DNA from: JANQPA01 sp964628385
GTDB lineage: Bacteria > Bacteroidota > Bacteroidia > Chitinophagales > Saprospiraceae
NCBI GenBank assembly: GCA_964628385.1
Contig: CAZVOD010000061.1
Location: forward strand, 1 to 27,776
Direction of reading: 5' to 3'
Length of the DNA: 27,776 bases
Part shown: positions 25,248 to 27,776 of the stretch, one piece after another
Layout of the letters: each line of letters starts with the position of its first letter
Position numbering within the stretch: the first letter of the stretch is position 1
The notes under the pieces: generated by a model
Databases searched by the model: none
Seen by the model: only the letters and a program-made list of their open reading frames with translations
What the model was told of the DNA's origin: nothing
Translations under genes and position numbers: made by a program

Positions 25248-25272
25248 AAGAGCGAAGTTATACTTCGCTCTT
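25248..25272. terminator. hairpin after the caspase gene
   Basis: Perfect 10-bp stem AAGAGCGAAG (25248-25257) / CTTCGCTCTT (25263-25272) with a 5-nt loop. There is an A run before it but no T run after it on the plus strand; on the minus strand the T run is present. Confidence 0.65.
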
Positions 25273-25559
25273 GTAAGAAATCACCCGACTGTTATTATGA
25301 AGGATCTATAAAAGATATCCTCAAAAAAAAATGAAAACAAATAATCAAAAAATGTCTTTGTACTGGGGTAATTACGAGCACCACTTAAATTAGCTCTATA
25401 AGTTTTTGGTGTTAATATTTCCTTAAATATACTACAAATATAACTTAGTTTTAACTATAACTCCTAAAAATTTCCTAACAATTTTGTCATCCCTACTATT
25501 ATACTCCACTTTTATTACATATCCAACTTTTGTTCCGTTTCTATAAAATATTGATTTTC

Positions 25560-25592
25560 ATCGACTAATAGCATGTTTTAGTCGATTTTTTT
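25560..25592 (+). terminator. orphan intrinsic terminator
   Basis: 9-bp stem ATCGACTAA (25560-25568) / TTAGTCGAT (25578-25586), 9-nt loop, then a run of T to 25592: a textbook plus-strand terminator with no annotated gene directly ahead of it. Confidence 0.7.
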
Positions 25593-25694
25593 CTACTTGA
25601 GTATAAGTAATTTTTTTTGTCTCATAAACTTCTTGGTTAAGGTCATGTTATAAAATCGTTTTTTGAGGCATGTCTAGATGAGGTCAAATGCTCC

Positions 25695-25713
25695 TATCAT
25701 CACTTCGATGATA
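25695..25713 (+). promoter_or_regulatory. small hairpin in the photolyase leader
   Basis: TATCATC (25695-25701) and GATGATA (25707-25713) with a 5-nt loop, about 78 nt before the ATG. Either an RNA hairpin or an operator half-site pair. Confidence 0.3.
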
Positions 25714-25790
25714 CGCTTCTCAAAATTCTGGCTTTTAGCTTCCTGAGATGGAAAAGATCATGCTTTTTATAAATTGGAAAAAATATCAAA

Positions 25791-27338
25791 ATGTCAAAAT
25801 ATAAGACGCTTCGTCTCGTACTTGGTGATCAGCAAAATATATCACATTCCTGGTATGAGGAAAAAGATAAAAATACGCTTTATGTGTTAATGGAATGCTT
25901 GTCAGAAACAGATTATGTTAGGCATCATATACAAAAAGTAGTGGGTTACTTTCTTTCTATGCGTCATTTTGCAGAAGTGCTGAAAAAACAGGGGCATCAG
26001 GTAAAATACTATCATCTAGATGATAAAGATAATGAGCAAACTATTTCTGGAAACATAAAAGTATTAGTCAAAAAGCACGATGTTGAGCAATTTGAGTACC
26101 AACTACCAGATGAGTATCGCCTTGATGAAGAGATGAAACAACTGGCTGATGAGTTGAATATTCCGGTAAAGTCAGTGGATTCCGAGCATTTTCTTAGTTC
26201 TAGAGATGCAGTGGAAAAGATGTTTGAAGGAAAAAAAATATACTTATTGGAAACCTTTTACAGAAAGATGAGGACTAGGTATAATGTTTTGATGGAGGAT
26301 GATGGAGAAACACCGCTAGCGGGTCGCTGGAATTACGATGCCGAAAATAGAAAAAAACTGCCCAAAAAGCACGAAGTACCACCTGCTTTTGATCAAACTA
26401 AGGATGCAACTGAGATTGTCAATCTGATAGAAAAAAAAGGCGTAAAAACCATTGGGCGGATTCCTGATAATAAATTTAATTATCCTATTTCAAAGGAAGA
26501 AGCACTGGAGTTGTTAGATCACTTTCTGAAAGTCCGTTTCTCATTATTTGGGACTTATCAGGATGCTATGGTAGAGCGGGATGATTTACTGTATCATTCC
26601 AAGGTATCTTTTGCACTGAATACTAAAATTTTAAGTCCACTAGAGGTAGTAAAAGCAGTAGAAGATTACTGGAGCAAACATGAGGATGATATTGATATAG
26701 CCCAGGCAGAGGGCTACATCCGGCAGGTGCTTGGCTGGAGAGAGTATATGAGGGGAATTTACTGGGCAAAAATGCCAGACTATGCTAAAACCAACTTTTT
26801 TGAGCATCAGGCCAAGCTGCCAGAATGGTACTGGACAGGAGACACCAAGATGAATTGTTTGAAACACGCTATCAATCAATCATTGGATACTGCTTATGCT
26901 CACCATATTCAGCGGCTGATGGTAACCGGCAATTTTGCGCTACTTGCCGGAGTGGATCCGGATGAGGTAGATGCCTGGTATCTGGGTATCTATATCGATG
27001 CTATTCAATGGGTAGAAATTACAAATACAAGGGGAATGAGCCAGTTTGCCGACGGAGGAGTAGTAGGGACCAAACCCTACGTCAGTAGTGCCAATTATAT
27101 CCATAAAATGAGTGATTACTGCTCCGGGTGTTACTACGACAGAAAAGAAAAAACAGGCGATAAAGCATGTCCTTTCAATAGTCTTTACTGGGATTTTTAC
27201 AATCGACACACCAACAAGCTTTCAAAGAATCCAAGAATAGGTATGATGTATCGTACCTGGGAGCGAATGGGTGACGAAAAGCAGGAAGCTATTCTGAAGC
27301 AAGCAGATTATTACAAAAAGAATATGAATGATCTTTAA
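25791..27338 (+). CDS. phrB: FeS-type bacterial (6-4) photolyase / cryptochrome
   Basis: 515 residues, the usual length of the FeS-BCP/PhrB group (formerly 'deoxyribodipyrimidine photolyase-related'). It opens with LRLVLGDQQN, typical of the group's alpha/beta domain. Four Cys fit the [4Fe-4S] ligands: C356 (KMNCLKHA), C444 and C447 (DYCSGC) and C460 (KACPF), with the same CX2CX12C spacing that PhrB shows. AYAHHIQRLMVTGNFALLAG (His371, His372) is the catalytic and FAD-pocket block. It should use blue or near-UV light, FAD and probably a lumazine antenna to repair (6-4) photoproducts; a signalling role as in CryB is possible. It is monocistronic after 548 bp of non-coding DNA and converges on the LuxR-type gene. 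Confidence 0.92.
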   Translation: MSKYKTLRLVLGDQQNISHSWYEEKDKNTLYVLMECLSETDYVRHHIQKVVGYFLSMRHFAEVLKKQGHQVKYYHLDDKDNEQTISGNIKVLVKKHDVEQFEYQLPDEYRLDEEMKQLADELNIPVKSVDSEHFLSSRDAVEKMFEGKKIYLLETFYRKMRTRYNVLMEDDGETPLAGRWNYDAENRKKLPKKHEVPPAFDQTKDATEIVNLIEKKGVKTIGRIPDNKFNYPISKEEALELLDHFLKVRFSLFGTYQDAMVERDDLLYHSKVSFALNTKILSPLEVVKAVEDYWSKHEDDIDIAQAEGYIRQVLGWREYMRGIYWAKMPDYAKTNFFEHQAKLPEWYWTGDTKMNCLKHAINQSLDTAYAHHIQRLMVTGNFALLAGVDPDEVDAWYLGIYIDAIQWVEITNTRGMSQFADGGVVGTKPYVSSANYIHKMSDYCSGCYYDRKEKTGDKACPFNSLYWDFYNRHTNKLSKNPRIGMMYRTWERMGDEKQEAILKQADYYKKNMNDL

Positions 27339-27362
27339 CTAGTAATTGCCTGATCAGAGCAT

Positions 27363-27776
27363 TTAAAAGGCCATCATAAACTCGTTGAGGTTGACTTGGC
27401 TTTCCAGGTCCAGCTTTTTCCTCAGGCGATAGCGACTAATTTCAACTCCTCTTGTAGAGATATTCATCAGTGGAGCTATTTCTTTGGAAGTTAGATTCAT
27501 TCTAAGATAAGCACAAAGTTTTTGATCCTTCGCTGTAAGATCAGGATAAGCCTTTCTCAGCCTTTGGAAAAACTGGTTGTGCACCTGGTCAAAGTGTACA
27601 AAAAACTGTTCCCATTCTTTATCTAACACATCGTCCTCTTTCAGAATCCTGATAATCCGGTTCAGCTCCTTTTGAGTTCGTTGTTCTTTGGTGATTTTTC
27701 CCAGCTTGCTTAGTTCAGATTTAATGCGTTGTATTAACTCGCTTTTTTGCAGCAAATGCATGGTGGTAGAAGATAG
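27363..27776 (-). CDS. LuxR-type regulator, 3' part only (continues past the window)
   Basis: 132 residues are visible from the first Met, but the frame stays open to the window edge upstream of that Met (reading LSSTT before MHLLQKSELIQRIKSEL), so this is the C-terminal piece of a larger protein. The visible part has a coiled-coil-like segment (about 1-75), then a LuxR helix-turn-helix: LTAKDQKLCAYLRMNLTSKEIAPLMNISTRGVEISRYRLRKKL. The LHLLQK-(S/G)E-[IL] lead-in followed by this HTH is typical of Bacteroidota regulators that join a two-component-type propeller and Y_Y_Y domain, a membrane helix and a LuxR HTH. The sensor half is outside the window, so its class is inference. It converges on the photolyase gene with 24 bp between stops. 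Confidence 0.8.
   Translation of the reverse strand, partial: LSSTTMHLLQKSELIQRIKSELSKLGKITKEQRTQKELNRIIRILKEDDVLDKEWEQFFVHFDQVHNQFFQRLRKAYPDLTAKDQKLCAYLRMNLTSKEIAPLMNISTRGVEISRYRLRKKLDLESQVNLNEFMMAF

Larger units (their letters stand above)
25243..25790. other. AT-rich non-coding region between caspase and photolyase genes
   Basis: 548 bp with no convincing ORF. It contains a hairpin right after the caspase stop (25248-25272), an orphan intrinsic terminator (25560-25592) about 320 nt from the nearest upstream gene, and a small hairpin (25695-25713) in the probable photolyase leader. The stretch ahead of the orphan terminator could encode a small RNA. Confidence 0.5.

Noticed and set aside
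1..27776. CRISPR arrays, transposases, integrases, phage genes, defence or antibiotic clusters
   Set aside because: No regularly spaced repeats and no such protein families were seen; the caspase and Hint proteins carry signal peptides and lack the partners of known defence or toxin systems.

Overview
The window looks like chromosome from a Bacteroidota bacterium, most likely a marine-type member of the Cytophagales. Three secreted proteins end in type IX secretion (T9SS) type-A sorting domains. Several lipoproteins are of Bacteroidota type. Promoter boxes fit TAnnTTTG rather than TATAAT, and the leaders lack clear Shine-Dalgarno sites. No transposase, integrase, phage gene, CRISPR array or rRNA is visible.

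Left part (1-2836): accessory genes. A minus-strand pair encodes a small Cys-rich secreted peptide and a DUF4221-like beta-propeller lipoprotein that looks C-terminally short. Divergent from it is a secreted protein with a NADase-type glycan-binding-like domain followed by a C-terminal Hint (hedgehog/intein) domain and no toxin after it.

Housekeeping core (2947-10837): miaB, a sigma-54 activator and an LptE-like lipoprotein form one operon ending at a bidirectional terminator. tRNA-His(GTG) follows on the minus strand, its promoter reaching into the start of a divergent small lipoprotein gene. Then comes smc, whose -7 box lies so close to the ATG that the mRNA may be leaderless.

Middle (10870-16348): an NhaC-family antiporter with an extra N-terminal exported domain, a T9SS-exported FG-GAP/VCBS calcium-repeat protein whose stop codon lies in a 13-bp inverted repeat, and a 3-hydroxyacyl-CoA dehydrogenase followed by a strong terminator.

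Right part (16416-27776): a T9SS-exported protein with three Kazal domains and a duplicated domain of about 210 residues; an unrecognised 311-residue protein; a redoxin plus cytochrome c-copper monooxygenase pair that carries all six PHM-type copper ligands; a secreted beta-propeller caspase; an FeS-type photolyase (PhrB-like); and the 3' end of a LuxR-type regulator running off the window.

The most interesting candidates for undescribed biology are the redoxin/heme/copper oxidase pair, the exported propeller-caspase with a basic linker, and the toxin-less Hint protein. Homology calls come from motif reading and memory of families; no database search was run.
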